From assembly GCF_014205175.1 (NCBI RefSeq), contig NZ_JACHNA010000001.1:1550001-1614000 (forward strand): 64,000 nt of DNA, written 5' to 3'. Source of the DNA: Micrococcus cohnii. GTDB taxonomy: Bacteria; Actinomycetota; Actinomycetes; Actinomycetales; Micrococcaceae. The notes under the pieces are model-generated. The model worked only from the letters and a program-made list of their open reading frames with translations. It did not search any database and had not been told where the DNA came from. Of this stretch, positions 1-9,837 are shown one piece after another (the stretch's first letter is position 1; each line of letters begins with the position of its first letter). A program made the translations under genes and the position numbers.

Positions 1-2608
1 GGCCTCCGTCCTTCTCGCCGTCCTCACCGGGGGCGCGGTCGACCCGCACGGTGTCGCCGTCGGCGATCTCGCCGGACAGCAGCGCCCGGGCCAGCCGATC
101 GCCGATCTCGCGCTGGACGAGCCGGCGCAGCGGCCGGGCGCCATAGGCCGGGTCGAAACCGGTCTCGGCCAACCATGCCGTGGCTTCCTCGGAGACCTCG
201 AGCATGAGCCGGCGAGCCGCCAGCCGCTGCTGCAGCGCATCCACCTGCAGGTCCACAATCCGCGTCAGCTCGGCCACGCTGAGCGCGTCGAACTGCACGA
301 TCTCGTCCAGGCGGTTCAGGAACTCCGGCTTGAACGCCCCGCGCACCACGGACATGACCGACTCGCGCTTGGCCGCCTCGTCCAGCGTCGGGTCCACCAG
401 GAACTGGCTGCCCAGGTTCGAGGTGAGGATCAGGATCACGTTGCGGAAGTCCACCGTGCGGCCCTGCCCGTCGGTGAGGCGCCCGTCATCGAGCACCTGC
501 AGCAGGATGTCGAAGACCTCGGGGTGAGCCTTCTCCACCTCGTCGAGCAGCACCACGGAGTACGGGCGCCGCCGCACGGCCTCGGTGAGCTGCCCGCCCT
601 CGTCGTAGCCGACATAGCCCGGAGGGGCGCCGACCAGACGGGAGACCGCGTGCTTCTCCGCGTACTCGGACATGTCGATCCGCACCATGGCGCGGTCGTC
701 GTCGAAGAGGAACTCGGCCAGCGACTTCGCCAGCTCCGTCTTGCCCACGCCCGTCGGGCCGAGGAACAGGAATGAGCCGGTCGGACGGTTCGGGTCCGCA
801 ATGCCGGCCCGAGAACGGCGCACCGCGTCGGAGACGGCGCCGACGGCCTCGCGCTGGCCGATCAGCCGCTCGCCGAGGTGCTCCTCCATAGCCAGCAGCT
901 TCTCGGTCTCGGAGGTGAGCATGCGTCCGGCCGGGATGCCGGTCCAGGCGGAGACGACCTCCGCGATGTCGTCGGCCGTCACGTTCTCTGAGACCATCGC
1001 GTCCTCGGGCTGCGCCTCGGCGTCGGCGGCGCGGGCGTCCGCCTCGGCCAGCTGCCGCTCGAGCGCGGGGATCTCCCCGTAGAGCAGGCGGGAGGCCTCG
1101 GCGAGGTCCCCCTCACGCTGGGCCTTCTCCGCGGTCGAGCGCAGCTCGTCGATCTTCGCGCGCAGGTCGCCGGACTCGTTGAGCGTCGCCTTCTCGCGCT
1201 CCCACCGGGCGGTGAGGGCGCGCAGCTGCTCCTGCTTGTCGGCCTTCTCGTCCCGCACGGCGGCTAGGCGCTCGACGGAGCCCGGATCGGTCTCGCCGTC
1301 GAGGGCGAGCTCCTCCATGGTCAGCCGATCCACCTGGCGGCGTAGCACGTCGATCTCCTCCGGAGCGGAGTCGATCTCCATGCGCAGTCGCGAGGCGGCC
1401 TCATCGACCAGGTCGATCGCCTTGTCCGGCAGCTGCCGCCCGGTGATGTACCGATCGGACAGGGTGGCGGCAGCCACGAGCGCGGAGTCGGCGATCGCGA
1501 CCTTATGGTGCGCCTCGTAGCGCTCCTTGAGCCCGCGCAGAATCGTGATCGAGTCATCGACGGAGGGCTCGCCCACGTACACCTGCTGGAAGCGGCGCTC
1601 CAGCGCCGGGTCCTTCTCGATGTTCTCGCGGTACTCGTCGAGAGTGGTCGCGCCGATCAGGCGCAGTTCGCCGCGGGCGAGCATGGGCTTGAGCATGTTG
1701 CCCGCGTCCATGGCGCCCTCGGAGGCCCCAGCGCCGACCACGGTGTGGATCTCGTCGATGAACGTGACGATCCGCCCGTCGGCGGTCTTGATCTCCTCGA
1801 GCACCGCCTTGAGGCGCTCCTCGAACTCGCCGCGGTACTTGGCTCCGGCGACCATCGCGCCCAGGTCCAGAGAGATCAGCGTCTTGCCGCGCAGCGACTC
1901 GGGCACATCGCCGGCCACCATGCGCTGGGCCAGGCCCTCGACGACGGCGGTCTTGCCGACGCCGGGCTCGCCGATGAGCACCGGATTGTTCTTGGTGCGC
2001 CGCGAGAGCACCTGAATCACGCGGCGGACCTCGGCATCGCGGCCGATGACCGGGTCCAGACGGCCCGAACGGGCCACCTCGGTCAGGTCCGTGCCGTACT
2101 TGCCGAGGGCGTCGAATGTGGCTTCGGGGTCCGGGGTCGTGACGGTCGAGTCGCCGCGCACCTGCTCGAACGCGGCGGAGAGCGCGTCGGCGTCCGCGCC
2201 GTTCTCGGCCAGAGCGCGGCCGGCGGCGCCCTCGTCGGTGGCCAAGCCGAGCAACAGGTGCTCGGTGGAGACGTACGCGTCGCCGTGCGCGGCCGCCTGG
2301 GACTGCGCGGCCTTGACGACGGCGAGCCCCGCCGAGGAGAACGAGGGCTGGGACACCGAGGCCCCGGAGACCTTCGGCAGCGCCGCGATGCCGGCCGAGG
2401 CGGCCTCGGAAACGGCGTCGGCGGAGGCGCCGGCGGACGTCAGCACGGCGACGGCCACGGACTCGCGCTGGTCCATCAGCGCCTTGAGCAGGTGGACCGG
2501 CTCGACCTGCGGGTTCGAGGCCGTCTGGGCGTTGCCGGCGGCGGCCGCGACGGCTTCCTGAGACTTGGTGGTGAACTGCGGGGTCGGGTTCTGCTGGTTC
2601 TGATTCAC
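1..2608 (-). CDS. clpB: ATP-dependent disaggregase ClpB (3' end cut by window edge)
   Basis: ClpB is a hexameric AAA+ disaggregase that works with DnaK/DnaJ/GrpE to extract proteins from aggregates in the cytosol. The protein begins [18 protein letters not shown] from a GTG at 2608, preceded by GAAGGAGC. In order come an N-terminal Clp repeat domain, a first ATPase domain with Walker A GEPGVGKT and Walker B-type FIDEIHT, a coiled-coil middle domain, and a second ATPase domain with Walker A GPTGVGKT. About 869 residues are visible, near the family's full length, so only the extreme C terminus is missing. A HAIR element lies 57 bases upstream, which implies HspR repression together with the dnaK operon further right. 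The identification is very secure. Confidence 0.97.
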   Translation of the reverse strand, partial: MNQNQQNPTPQFTTKSQEAVAAAAGNAQTASNPQVEPVHLLKALMDQRESVAVAVLTSAGASADAVSEAASAGIAALPKVSGASVSQPSFSSAGLAVVKAAQSQAAAHGDAYVSTEHLLLGLATDEGAAGRALAENGADADALSAAFEQVRGDSTVTTPDPEATFDALGKYGTDLTEVARSGRLDPVIGRDAEVRRVIQVLSRRTKNNPVLIGEPGVGKTAVVEGLAQRMVAGDVPESLRGKTLISLDLGAMVAGAKYRGEFEERLKAVLEEIKTADGRIVTFIDEIHTVVGAGASEGAMDAGNMLKPMLARGELRLIGATTLDEYRENIEKDPALERRFQQVYVGEPSVDDSITILRGLKERYEAHHKVAIADSALVAAATLSDRYITGRQLPDKAIDLVDEAASRLRMEIDSAPEEIDVLRRQVDRLTMEELALDGETDPGSVERLAAVRDEKADKQEQLRALTARWEREKATLNESGDLRAKIDELRSTAEKAQREGDLAEASRLLYGEIPALERQLAEADARAADAEAQPEDAMVSENVTADDIAEVVSAWTGIPAGRMLTSETEKLLAMEEHLGERLIGQREAVGAVSDAVRRSRAGIADPNRPTGSFLFLGPTGVGKTELAKSLAEFLFDDDRAMVRIDMSEYAEKHAVSRLVGAPPGYVGYDEGGQLTEAVRRRPYSVVLLDEVEKAHPEVFDILLQVLDDGRLTDGQGRTVDFRNVILILTSNLGSQFLVDPTLDEAAKRESVMSVVRGAFKPEFLNRLDEIVQFDALSVAELTRIVDLQVDALQQRLAARRLMLEVSEEATAWLAETGFDPAYGARPLRRLVQREIGDRLARALLSGEIADGDTVRVDRAPGEDGEKDGG

Positions 2609-2664
2609 GGACGCTCCTTCGTGCTCGGTTCCGCGCGGCGGGCCCGCTCCGGGACGCCGCCAAA

Positions 2665-2685
2665 CTTGAGTCTATGAAGCTCAAC
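2665..2685 (-). promoter_or_regulatory. HAIR element (HspR operator) of clpB
   Basis: The sequence CTTGAGT-N7-GCTCAAC closely matches the HspR consensus CTTGAGT-N7-ACTCAAG. It sits upstream of clpB and, on the coding strand, overlaps a -10-like TAGACT, so bound HspR would block the promoter. The hspR gene itself is in this window at 8116-8790. Confidence 0.8.
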
Positions 2686-2748
2686 TTCGTGCGGGCGGGG
2701 AGTATTCCCGGCCCCGGGCTTGGCCGTCATCCGACCCCCGACACGAGA

Positions 2749-2788
2749 ACGCCCCCGTCGGATCCGGTACGGGATCCGACGGGGGCGT
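2749..2788 (-). terminator. Strong hairpin terminator after the DoxX-like gene
   Basis: A perfect 17-bp stem (2749-2765 with 2772-2788) closes a 6-base loop, starting 19 bases after the stop codon of the DoxX-like gene and before the clpB promoter. No T-run follows, as is common in high-GC actinobacteria. It should isolate clpB from read-through. Confidence 0.75.
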
Positions 2789-2806
2789 CGCTCTCGAGCG
2801 CGGCGC

Positions 2807-3400
2807 TCAGGCCTTCTTACGCAGCTTCTGCAGCTGCTCGCGGGCCTGGCGAAGCTTCGCGGTCTGCTCCTCGCGGGCGGCGTGGATCGAGTCGACCTTG
2901 TCGGCCTTCGCGGCCATGATGGCCTCGACCTTGGCGTCGCGGGCGGCCTGGATGCGGGCGGCGCGCTTCTTGGCGGCCTTGCGGCGCTTGCCCTGGCGGT
3001 TGGCGATGGAGTCGGCCATGATGCCCACGCCGGCGCCGACGAGGAAGACGTCCTTGGCGACGGCGGTGCCCTCCTGCGACGGGCGGATGCCGTCGGACTC
3101 GGTCATCGAGGGGGTGTTCAGGTACATCGACATCAGACCGCCGGAGAACGCGGTGAGGGCGGCACCGGCCACCCAGCCCGGGACCATCGGCAGCACGAGA
3201 GCCGAGCCGACGCCGATCTCCGAGGCGACGATGAAGTTCTTGAACTGCGCCGGGCTCATCTTGGCCAGCTGCGGCACACCCTTGGCCGCCATCGACTGCA
3301 GACCGGCAGCCTGCTCGTCGGACAGCTGCAGCTTGTTGATGCCGGAGTTCAGGATGAACGCGCCCGCGGTCAGACGCAGCGGAATCTGGACGATGCTCAT
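2807..3400 (-). CDS. DoxX-like integral membrane protein with charged helical tail
   Basis: This 197-residue protein begins MSIVQIPLRL at an ATG preceded by GGAAGGAAG. The first ~140 residues contain four hydrophobic stretches and the N-terminal pattern LRLTAGAFILNSGINKL, seen in actinobacterial DoxX-like membrane proteins. The last ~60 residues are strongly charged and rich in Ala, Lys, Arg and Gln, and look like a cytoplasmic coiled coil. Members of the broad DoxX family have been linked to thiol/redox homeostasis, but no specific function can be assigned here. The gene is divergent from the DedA gene and ends at a strong hairpin. The family call is moderately sure. Confidence 0.7.
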   Translation of the reverse strand: MSIVQIPLRLTAGAFILNSGINKLQLSDEQAAGLQSMAAKGVPQLAKMSPAQFKNFIVASEIGVGSALVLPMVPGWVAGAALTAFSGGLMSMYLNTPSMTESDGIRPSQEGTAVAKDVFLVGAGVGIMADSIANRQGKRRKAAKKRAARIQAARDAKVEAIMAAKADKVDSIHAAREEQTAKLRQAREQLQKLRKKA

Positions 3401-3609
3401 GGATGCTTCCTTCCAGTCTTCCCGCAGCACTCCCGTGCGCGAGCAGACAGTGTGTCGAAGAGGTCTACAGCGCACAGACTACAGAAGACACACCCCGTCG
3501 CACCCGTTCGGCCCGCCCGGGTGACCGCCGCCGAGCAGTCGAGATCGTCACCGAACGGTGACCCGACTCTCCGGCCTGGGCTATCCCTGTCCCGCCGAGC
3601 TGGGAGACA

Positions 3610-4362
3610 ATGGTCCCCATGCCCTGGACTTCCTCTGCCCCGCTGCTGGCCGCCTCCTCGACCGATTACGGCTGGCTCGGCAACATCATCGTGGACATCA
3701 TGGAGGCCGTCGGCCCCGTCGGCGTGGGTCTGGCGGTGTTCGCCGAGAACATCTTTCCGCCGATCCCCTCCGAAGTAATCCTGCCCCTGGCAGGCTTCAC
3801 CGCGGCAGACGGCGCCTTCACGCCGCTGTCCGCTCTGATCTGGGCGACGATCGGCTCGGTCGTCGGCGCCCTCGCGCTCTACGGGATCGGCGCGGCCATC
3901 GGCCGCAAGCGCATGTACCGCATCGCCGAGGCCATGCCGCTGGTCGACGTGGACGATGTGGAGCGCACCGAGCGCTGGTTCATCCGGTTCGGCTACTGGA
4001 GCATCTTCCTGGGCCGCATGGTCCCCGTGTTCCGCTCGCTGATCTCCATCCCCGCCGGCATCGAGCGCATGCCGCTGGCGCTGTTCACTCTGTACACGAC
4101 GCTGGGCTCGCTGCTGTGGAACGCCCTGTTCATCTACGGCGGCTACGCCCTCGGCGAGAGCTTCCACGTGATCTCCGATTACGCCGACCTGCTCTCGAAC
4201 GTGGTGCTGGGTCTGATCCTGCTGTTCCTGGCGGTGTGGATCGTGCGCCGCGTGCTGCGTAACCGCCGCCTGGCCCAGGACCCGAACTACCGCGAGCCCA
4301 CGCCCGACGAGGCCGCCGCACGTGTCGAGGCCGCCCTCGATCGCCACCAGTTCCGGAAGTGA
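3610..4362 (+). CDS. DedA family membrane protein
   Basis: DedA (SNARE-associated/VTT) proteins are inner-membrane proteins implicated in lipid carrier recycling and envelope homeostasis. The 250-residue protein carries the two family signatures: the acidic re-entrant motif FAENIFPPIPSEVILPLAGF near residue 44 and FLGRMVPVFRSLISIPAG near residue 134. Further membrane spans follow and the tail is basic. The start at 3610 has GGGAG just upstream; an in-frame ATG three codons later is the alternative. Its stop codon overlaps the start of the downstream lipoprotein gene, so the two are probably cotranscribed and translationally coupled. Confidence 0.88.
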   Translation: MVPMPWTSSAPLLAASSTDYGWLGNIIVDIMEAVGPVGVGLAVFAENIFPPIPSEVILPLAGFTAADGAFTPLSALIWATIGSVVGALALYGIGAAIGRKRMYRIAEAMPLVDVDDVERTERWFIRFGYWSIFLGRMVPVFRSLISIPAGIERMPLALFTLYTTLGSLLWNALFIYGGYALGESFHVISDYADLLSNVVLGLILLFLAVWIVRRVLRNRRLAQDPNYREPTPDEAAARVEAALDRHQFRK

Positions 4363-6155
4363 CCCGCATGCCCTTCTGCCTCGACCCCCGCACCCCCGGC
4401 CGCCTCCATCGCGCCGCCCTGCTCTCGACGGCAGCGGTCACGCTGCTCACGCTCTCCGCCTGCGCCCCCGGCGAGGACTGGGGCGACGCCGGCGAGACGT
4501 CCGAGCAGTCGCAGTCCGGCTCCACGCTGCCCCCGATGGACATGGACCCGTTCACCCTCGACGTCCCCGAGCACGACATGCGCATGCTCCCGGGAGCGCG
4601 GGAGCGCACAAATGAGGGCGAGAACCATCTCGGCGCCTGGTACGAGCTGCCGAAGGCCCGCTCGTGGAGCGAGAAGATGAAATCCGTCGTCGACCGCGAG
4701 GTCGATTCCTTCACTCGCGACGCCTCCGACGACGACAACCTGACGGTCCAGCCGAGTCTGGCCGTCGTCGGCGAGGACATCGCGGCGGTGCGCATGCTCG
4801 GCACGGCCACGCGGAGCGAGGACTCCCGTTCGTGGGCCACCGTCGTCTGGTATGACGTCGACTCCCGCCGGGTGCTTCAGCCCTCTGACCTGTTCACCGA
4901 CGACGGCTGGGACAGCCTGCGCGAGCAGGCCCGGAAGCGCATGGGCGCGGACCCGGACGTGAACGACAAACGGCTGGACTCCCTGGTGGAGGATCCCGAG
5001 GCCGCCGAGAACGCGCGGGTGTGGGACGGGATCGTGTTCCTCAAGGACGGCTCCGTGCTGGTCGAGGTCGACCAGGGTGCGATCGCCCCGGACGATGCCG
5101 GCGTGCTCAGCGTCCGCCTCCCCGCCGATCAGGCCTCCGACTGGCTCTCCGAGCAGGGCCGTCGCGCTCAGGAGGCCGCGAAGGACCCGGCGGCGGTGCG
5201 CTGGCCCGAGGGGTCCTCGGGCACGACCGACGGCGACGATGACGGACGCCCGGCCGGCGAGGACCGCGAGGATGAGGGCTCCGCCCGACCCGAGACCTCC
5301 CAGGAGCCGGCGGACGAGTCGACCCGGGACGCTGACGGCGGCGCCCCCGTTCCCGCGCCGGGCGCCGAGTCCTCCCGCGAGGACAGCCGCGGGAACAAGG
5401 AGAGCCCCGCCACGAACTCCCCTGATGAGGACGACGAGAGCGACGAGACGGCGTCGCAGCGGCCCACCCCGCCCCGCGAGTCCTCGTCCTCGGCCCCGGA
5501 GCGCTCCTCGAGCGCCCCGACATCCTCGGATGACGGGTCACCCTCGGATGAAGGGTTGCCCTCGAGCGACCCGGCACCGTCAAACGAGCCGGCACCGTCG
5601 AACGAGCCGGCACCGTCGAGCGATCCCGCCGAGAGCCGGGGCCCCAGCCCGTCCGAGGCACCGACATCGCAGCCTGCCACCTCCGAGGCGCCGACCTCCC
5701 AGGCCCCGACCTCCGAGGCTCCGACCACGGAGTCGGCGGCGCCCACCTCTGAGGCGCCCACCTCTGAGGCGCCGACCACGGAGTCGGCGGCGCCCACCTC
5801 TGAGGCGCCCACCTCTGAGGCGCCGACCACGGAGTCGGCGGCGCCCACCTCTGAGGCGCCCACCTCTGAGGCGCCGACCTCCCCGTCGGTTCCCGCATCC
5901 TCATCGGCGGTTACATCGGAGGCCCCGGCCTCGGACTCCCCCTCGAGCGAGACCGCGACGAGCGAGGCCCCGGCCGCGTCCAGCTCGACCGCTGAGCCCA
6001 CGGAGTCCAGCTCCGCCACCGACACGAGCTCGGCGACGGCGGCTGCCACCTCCGAGTCCGCGACGTCGCCGTCCACCACCGAGGAGGCCGGCTCACCGAG
6101 CGCGGCCGACGGGGCCACGGACGCGACGCCGACCGCGAGCGGTGCCGTGGCCTGA
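4359..6155 (+). CDS. Secreted lipoprotein with Ser/Thr/Pro/Glu repeat stalk
   Basis: This 598-residue protein has a lipoprotein signal (hydrophobic stretch ending LTLSAC, with Cys about residue 35), so it should be anchored to the outer face of the membrane. Residues ~60-275 form a folded region whose segment WYDVDSRRVLQPSDLF resembles DUF3298/RsiV-type extracytoplasmic domains; that assignment is tentative. The remaining ~320 residues are disordered and rich in Ser, Pro, Thr, Ala and Glu, and include a 17-residue unit repeated exactly three times. GTG at 4359 overlaps the dedA stop; an ATG at 4368 is the alternative. It probably acts at the cell surface with the DedA partner, but the role is unknown. 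Confidence 0.8.
   Translation: MTRMPFCLDPRTPGRLHRAALLSTAAVTLLTLSACAPGEDWGDAGETSEQSQSGSTLPPMDMDPFTLDVPEHDMRMLPGARERTNEGENHLGAWYELPKARSWSEKMKSVVDREVDSFTRDASDDDNLTVQPSLAVVGEDIAAVRMLGTATRSEDSRSWATVVWYDVDSRRVLQPSDLFTDDGWDSLREQARKRMGADPDVNDKRLDSLVEDPEAAENARVWDGIVFLKDGSVLVEVDQGAIAPDDAGVLSVRLPADQASDWLSEQGRRAQEAAKDPAAVRWPEGSSGTTDGDDDGRPAGEDREDEGSARPETSQEPADESTRDADGGAPVPAPGAESSREDSRGNKESPATNSPDEDDESDETASQRPTPPRESSSSAPERSSSAPTSSDDGSPSDEGLPSSDPAPSNEPAPSNEPAPSSDPAESRGPSPSEAPTSQPATSEAPTSQAPTSEAPTTESAAPTSEAPTSEAPTTESAAPTSEAPTSEAPTTESAAPTSEAPTSEAPTSPSVPASSSAVTSEAPASDSPSSETATSEAPAASSSTAEPTESSSATDTSSATAAATSESATSPSTTEEAGSPSAADGATDATPTASGAVA
5721..5873 (+). repeat. Three exact 51-bp tandem repeats in lipoprotein stalk
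   Basis: Units 5721-5771, 5772-5822 and 5823-5873 are identical at every base. Each encodes 17 residues of the Pro/Thr/Ser/Ala/Glu stalk (core APTTESAAPTSEAPTSE). Because the period is a multiple of three, unit gain or loss would change stalk length without a frameshift. Confidence 0.93.
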
Positions 6156-6216
6156 CCCGCCCACCTCGCGAACCACGTTTCGCGTCCCCGCCTCGGACCG
6201 GCGAGAATCGAGAACC

Positions 6217-7125
6217 ATGACCGAGCCGAACCCCGCGTCGCAGGACCGCGACGCCGAGCCCAACCCCGTTCCCGCCTCGCAGCGGGCGCACCCGCATGAT
6301 CACAACCTGGAGAAGGACCCGGCCCTGTTCCGTCGGGAGCCGGTCTCCTTCGTGCGCCGCGGCGCCCGCCTGAATCGCTCCCGGCAGGGGGCATGGGACC
6401 GTATGGCGGACACCGTGCTCGTGCCGGTGCCCCGCGACCGCGCCGACACCTCCGTCGCCCGCGACGCCGTGTTCGACTGGACGCAGATCTTCGGGCGGCC
6501 CGGCCGCATGCTCGTCGACATCGGCTGCGGCCAGGGCGAGTCGACCGCGCAGGGCGCCGCCGACCGTCCCGACTGGAACGTGCTGGCCGTCGAGGTGTAC
6601 GTCCCGGGCCTGGCCGGACTCATGGGTCTAGCCGAGCGGGGCGAGCTGACGAACATCCGCGCCGTCGAGGCCAACGCCCCCGAGGTGCTCGACCACCTGC
6701 TGCCCGCCGGCGGCGTCGACGAGGTGTGGGTGTTCTTCCCCGATCCGTGGCACAAGTCGCGCCACCACAAGCGACGCCTGGTCTCCCCCGCGTTCGCCGA
6801 CCGGCTCGCCCGCGTCCTGGCCCCCGGCGGACTGATCCGCCTGGCCACGGACTGGTCGGACTACGCCGTGCAGATGCGTACAGTCTTCGAGAGCGATGAG
6901 CGATTCGAGAACCTGCACCCGGGGGAACGCGCGGGCACCCACTCCCCGCTGACCCGGGTCCGGGCCGAGGGCCTCGAGAAGCAGGAGCCGCTGCCGGCCG
7001 AGGACGCGCTCGACGCCGAAGGCGGCTGGTCCCCGCGCTTTGCGGGACGCCCGCTGACCAGCTTCGAGGCGAAGTCGCAGAAGGCCGGGCGGCTCGTCTT
7101 CGATCTGACCTACCGCCGCGTGTGA
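6217..7125 (+). CDS. trmB: tRNA (guanine-N7-)-methyltransferase TrmB
   Basis: TrmB uses S-adenosylmethionine to form m7G46 in tRNA variable loops. The 302-residue protein has the SAM-binding loop DIGCGQGE (about 101-108), the motif EVYVPG, the signature FFPDPWHKSRHHKRR (173-187) and the terminal RPLTSFEAK segment that contributes the tRNA-binding Thr and Glu. The first ~45 residues are a family-variable extension. The ATG at 6217 has no strong ribosome site, but GAGAAT lies 8 bases upstream, so the mRNA may be leaderless. It is convergent with the alpha/beta hydrolase gene, with 19 bases between the stops. Confidence 0.95.
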   Translation: MTEPNPASQDRDAEPNPVPASQRAHPHDHNLEKDPALFRREPVSFVRRGARLNRSRQGAWDRMADTVLVPVPRDRADTSVARDAVFDWTQIFGRPGRMLVDIGCGQGESTAQGAADRPDWNVLAVEVYVPGLAGLMGLAERGELTNIRAVEANAPEVLDHLLPAGGVDEVWVFFPDPWHKSRHHKRRLVSPAFADRLARVLAPGGLIRLATDWSDYAVQMRTVFESDERFENLHPGERAGTHSPLTRVRAEGLEKQEPLPAEDALDAEGGWSPRFAGRPLTSFEAKSQKAGRLVFDLTYRRV

Positions 7126-7144
7126 ACCGCCACCGCGGCCCCAG

Positions 7145-8137
7145 TCAGTGACGCGCCGCGCCCTCGGGCAGCGGGAGCCCCGCGGTGACACGGGCCGTGG
7201 CGGCCAGGGTGACCGTGCCGGGGTCCCGGTAGCCGCGGGGCGCGTCGGCCCCCTTCTCTCGGCGCCAGCGGGAGGTGTCGTGCCCGCTCACGGCGGCCCC
7301 GCCCAGGGACCGCACCGGGGCGGTCGGCAGGCGCACGGTGTCCGTCCACGGCGCCCGCGAGGACACGAGCCGACCGAGCCGGGCCAGCAGGTCACCCGGT
7401 GCGGCGGCCTGGAACACGCGCTCGCGCGACAGGCCCACCACGTCGTCCCCGTCGGCGAGCAGGTCCGCGGGCAGACCGATCGCCCCGGCGAGTACGAGAG
7501 CGTCGACGTGCCGCTGTCCCGTCTGCCGCGTGCGCTCGCGCAGCCGTCGCAGAGCGTGCGCCGCGACGAGGGTGCCGTAGGAGTGGGACTCGATGCTCAC
7601 GTAGGGGGCCGTGCCGCGGGCCTGCGGACCGGTCGAACGCGCGAAGTCGGACCAGGCCTCGATGTCGCGGGCCAGTGCCTCGCCGCCGGCCCGGCCGGGC
7701 GCGTCCAAGGGCACCTTCCAGAACGGGGGCGCGGCATAGCCCAGCCACGCGATCGTGCACGGTCGCGGCGCGCCGACCTCGCGCTGCGCCGCCCAGAGCC
7801 GGGCCGCCTCCTGCGCGGTGCCCCACATGGCGGTGTGCGCGCGGATCCCCATGCCGGAGACGAGCCACGTCACGTGAGTCGCGCGAGCCGGGTCGCCGAC
7901 GGCGACGACCGCCGTCGGGCCGTCGTCGCCGTCGAGGCAGTAGTCGAGCAGCCGCCGCTCGGGGAAGGACGCGTCCATCGCGTGCGGCTTCAGGGCGTGG
8001 ACGATCCCGTCGAGGGCGCTGCGTCCGCGCCGGCCGAGAGCGCCGCGTCGGCGCATGTCCGCGTGCAGCCGCTCGCGGACCGCCACACGGTGCGCCGGCT
8101 GGAACGATGCGGGAGTCAGTCCCGCGCGCGCTTCCAC
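7145..8137 (-). CDS. Alpha/beta hydrolase, DUF1023-like
   Basis: This 330-residue protein has an alpha/beta-hydrolase core: GMGIRAHTAMWGTAQEA, TIAWLGYAAPPFW and the nucleophile elbow ESHSYGT, with Ser as probable nucleophile, as in DUF1023 proteins of actinobacteria. There is no clear signal peptide. The GTG start at 8137 lies inside the end of hspR (22-bp overlap), so it should be cotranscribed and coupled with the heat-shock operon; Met28 is a possible later start. The substrate is unknown. The link to stress is inferred from position only. Confidence 0.72.
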   Translation of the reverse strand: MEARAGLTPASFQPAHRVAVRERLHADMRRRGALGRRGRSALDGIVHALKPHAMDASFPERRLLDYCLDGDDGPTAVVAVGDPARATHVTWLVSGMGIRAHTAMWGTAQEAARLWAAQREVGAPRPCTIAWLGYAAPPFWKVPLDAPGRAGGEALARDIEAWSDFARSTGPQARGTAPYVSIESHSYGTLVAAHALRRLRERTRQTGQRHVDALVLAGAIGLPADLLADGDDVVGLSRERVFQAAAPGDLLARLGRLVSSRAPWTDTVRLPTAPVRSLGGAAVSGHDTSRWRREKGADAPRGYRDPGTVTLAATARVTAGLPLPEGAARH

Positions 8138-8790
8138 ACCAGCACCTTGCGTTCAGCGGTCGAACCGGCCGGCAGCGCGCGCACGCTCGGGGCCCACGCG
8201 GGCTGCTGCGGGGAGTCCGTATGGGCGGATCGCTCGTCGAGGTTCTCCGACGACGCGCCCTGCGTCCGTTCCTGGCCGTGGGCCGCGGCACGCTCCTGCG
8301 CCTGGGCGCGGGTGCGCGCGGACCGGCTCATGGAACGCCGCACGGCCGAGTCGGAGTACCGGGCCGACGCCTCGCCCTGCGCCCCCACGGTGAACACCCG
8401 GGAGATCCGGGAGACCTGGTGCATGCGGTCCACCTGGCCGGCCAGCTCGGCGACGACGTCCTGCAGCTGCTCGACCTCTCGCTCCAGGTCGACGATGCGT
8501 CGGATGCCCTCGAGCGAAACGCCGTCGCGGCTGAGGGCCTGCACGGTACGCAGCCGGTCGACGTCGGCCCGCGAGTAGCGACGCTGCCGACCACCCTGAC
8601 GCTGCGGAACGACCAGACCGATGCGGTCGTACTGCCGCAGCGTCTGCGGGTGCATCTGCGCCATCTCGGCGGCGGCCGAGATCACGAACACCGGGGCGGT
8701 CCAGCCCTGACCTCGATCGGAGGAGGCGCGGGCGGCCTGCCGAGCACGGCGGGCCGCGTCATCCGCGCTCTGCGCAGCGGAACTCACCAC
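8116..8790 (-). CDS. hspR: Heat-shock repressor HspR (MerR family)
   Basis: HspR binds HAIR inverted repeats and represses dnaK and clpB, with DnaK as corepressor. The 224-residue protein has a MerR-type winged helix from about residue 30 to 100 ([20 protein letters not shown], then a wing rich in Arg), followed by a coiled-coil dimerisation helix. The tail of ~100 residues is long, charged and probably disordered. The GTG start at 8790 (or GTG at 8787) overlaps the dnaJ stop, as expected in this operon. Matching HAIR sites are present upstream of clpB and dnaK, so it autoregulates through the operon promoter. Confidence 0.93.
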   Translation of the reverse strand: MVSSAAQSADDAARRARQAARASSDRGQGWTAPVFVISAAAEMAQMHPQTLRQYDRIGLVVPQRQGGRQRRYSRADVDRLRTVQALSRDGVSLEGIRRIVDLEREVEQLQDVVAELAGQVDRMHQVSRISRVFTVGAQGEASARYSDSAVRRSMSRSARTRAQAQERAAAHGQERTQGASSENLDERSAHTDSPQQPAWAPSVRALPAGSTAERKVLVWKRARD

Positions 8791-9782
8791 TGCGCCTTCC
8801 GGTGCAGATCGGCGCGCACGTCCTGGCCCGCCGTCGCGGCCGCGAACGCTTCCAGGGCCTCACGGGCCTGGTCGTCCAGGTCGGCGGGCACGGCGACCTC
8901 AAGCTCAACGAGCAGATCCCCCGCCCCGTTCTTGGCCGGGACGCCGCGGCCCTTGAGCCGCAGCACCTTGCCCGACGACGAGCCGGCCGGCACCTTGACG
9001 CGGACCGGGTCGGCCAGCGTCGGCACCGAGATCGTCGCACCGAGCGCGGCCTCGGCGAACGTCACCGGAACCACGATGCGCAGATTCTCACCGTCGCGGC
9101 GGAAGAACTCGTGCTCGCGGACCTGCACCGTCACGATCAGGTCCCCGCGGCCCGCCGCGCCGGGCGAGCCCTTGCCGCGGGCGCGCACCTTCTTGCCGTC
9201 GGCGATCCCCGCGGGGATCTTCACCTCAGTCACCTCGCCGTCTCCGGCACGCAGGCGCAGCCGCGTGCCCTCGAGGGACTCGCGGAACGAGATGGTCGTG
9301 GTGGCCTGCCGATCGGCGCCCTTGCTCGCGGGCTGCTGGCCGAAACCGGTCTGACCGCCGAAGTCCGCCTGCCCCGGCCCGCCGAAGCCGCCGCCGGTGA
9401 ACGCCCCGAACAGGTCCGACAGGTCGGGACCGGCGCCGCCCGAGCTCGAGAAGCGCCCGCCACCGCGTGCGCCGCCGAACATGTCCCCGAAGATGTCCTC
9501 GAAGCCGCCGGCCGAGCCTCCGCCAGGCGCGGCGAACCGCGCGCCACCGCCCATGGCGCGGACGGCGTCGTACTCCTTGCGCTGTTCCGGGTCGCCGAGG
9601 ACGGTGTACGCCTCGGTGATCTCCTTGAACCGCTTCTCGGCCGCCTCGTCCCCCGGGTTCTGGTCCGGGTGGTGCGTGCGCGCGAGCTTGCGGTAGGCCT
9701 TCTTGATCTCGGCGTCGGAGGCGTCCTTCGCCACCCCGAGGACCTGGTAGAAGTCCTTGGTCATCCACTCTTGCGAGGCCAT
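8784..9782 (-). CDS. dnaJ: Co-chaperone DnaJ, type without zinc finger
   Basis: DnaJ delivers clients to DnaK and stimulates its ATPase. The 332-residue protein has a J domain (about 8-75) with the essential HPD in THHPDQNPG, a long Gly/Phe-rich region (~90-165) and two beta-sandwich substrate domains. The cysteine repeats of a classical DnaJ zinc finger are absent, so it belongs to the CbpA/DnaJB-like class. The ATG at 9782 follows a strong AAGGAGG. It is third in the dnaK operon and overlaps hspR by 7 bases. Confidence 0.93.
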   Translation of the reverse strand: MASQEWMTKDFYQVLGVAKDASDAEIKKAYRKLARTHHPDQNPGDEAAEKRFKEITEAYTVLGDPEQRKEYDAVRAMGGGARFAAPGGGSAGGFEDIFGDMFGGARGGGRFSSSGGAGPDLSDLFGAFTGGGFGGPGQADFGGQTGFGQQPASKGADRQATTTISFRESLEGTRLRLRAGDGEVTEVKIPAGIADGKKVRARGKGSPGAAGRGDLIVTVQVREHEFFRRDGENLRIVVPVTFAEAALGATISVPTLADPVRVKVPAGSSSGKVLRLKGRGVPAKNGAGDLLVELEVAVPADLDDQAREALEAFAAATAGQDVRADLHRKAQW

Positions 9783-9837
9783 CAGCGCCTCCTTTCGTTC
9801 GTCGTCTCGGTCGTGTCGGTCGCGGTCGTCGCTCGGC

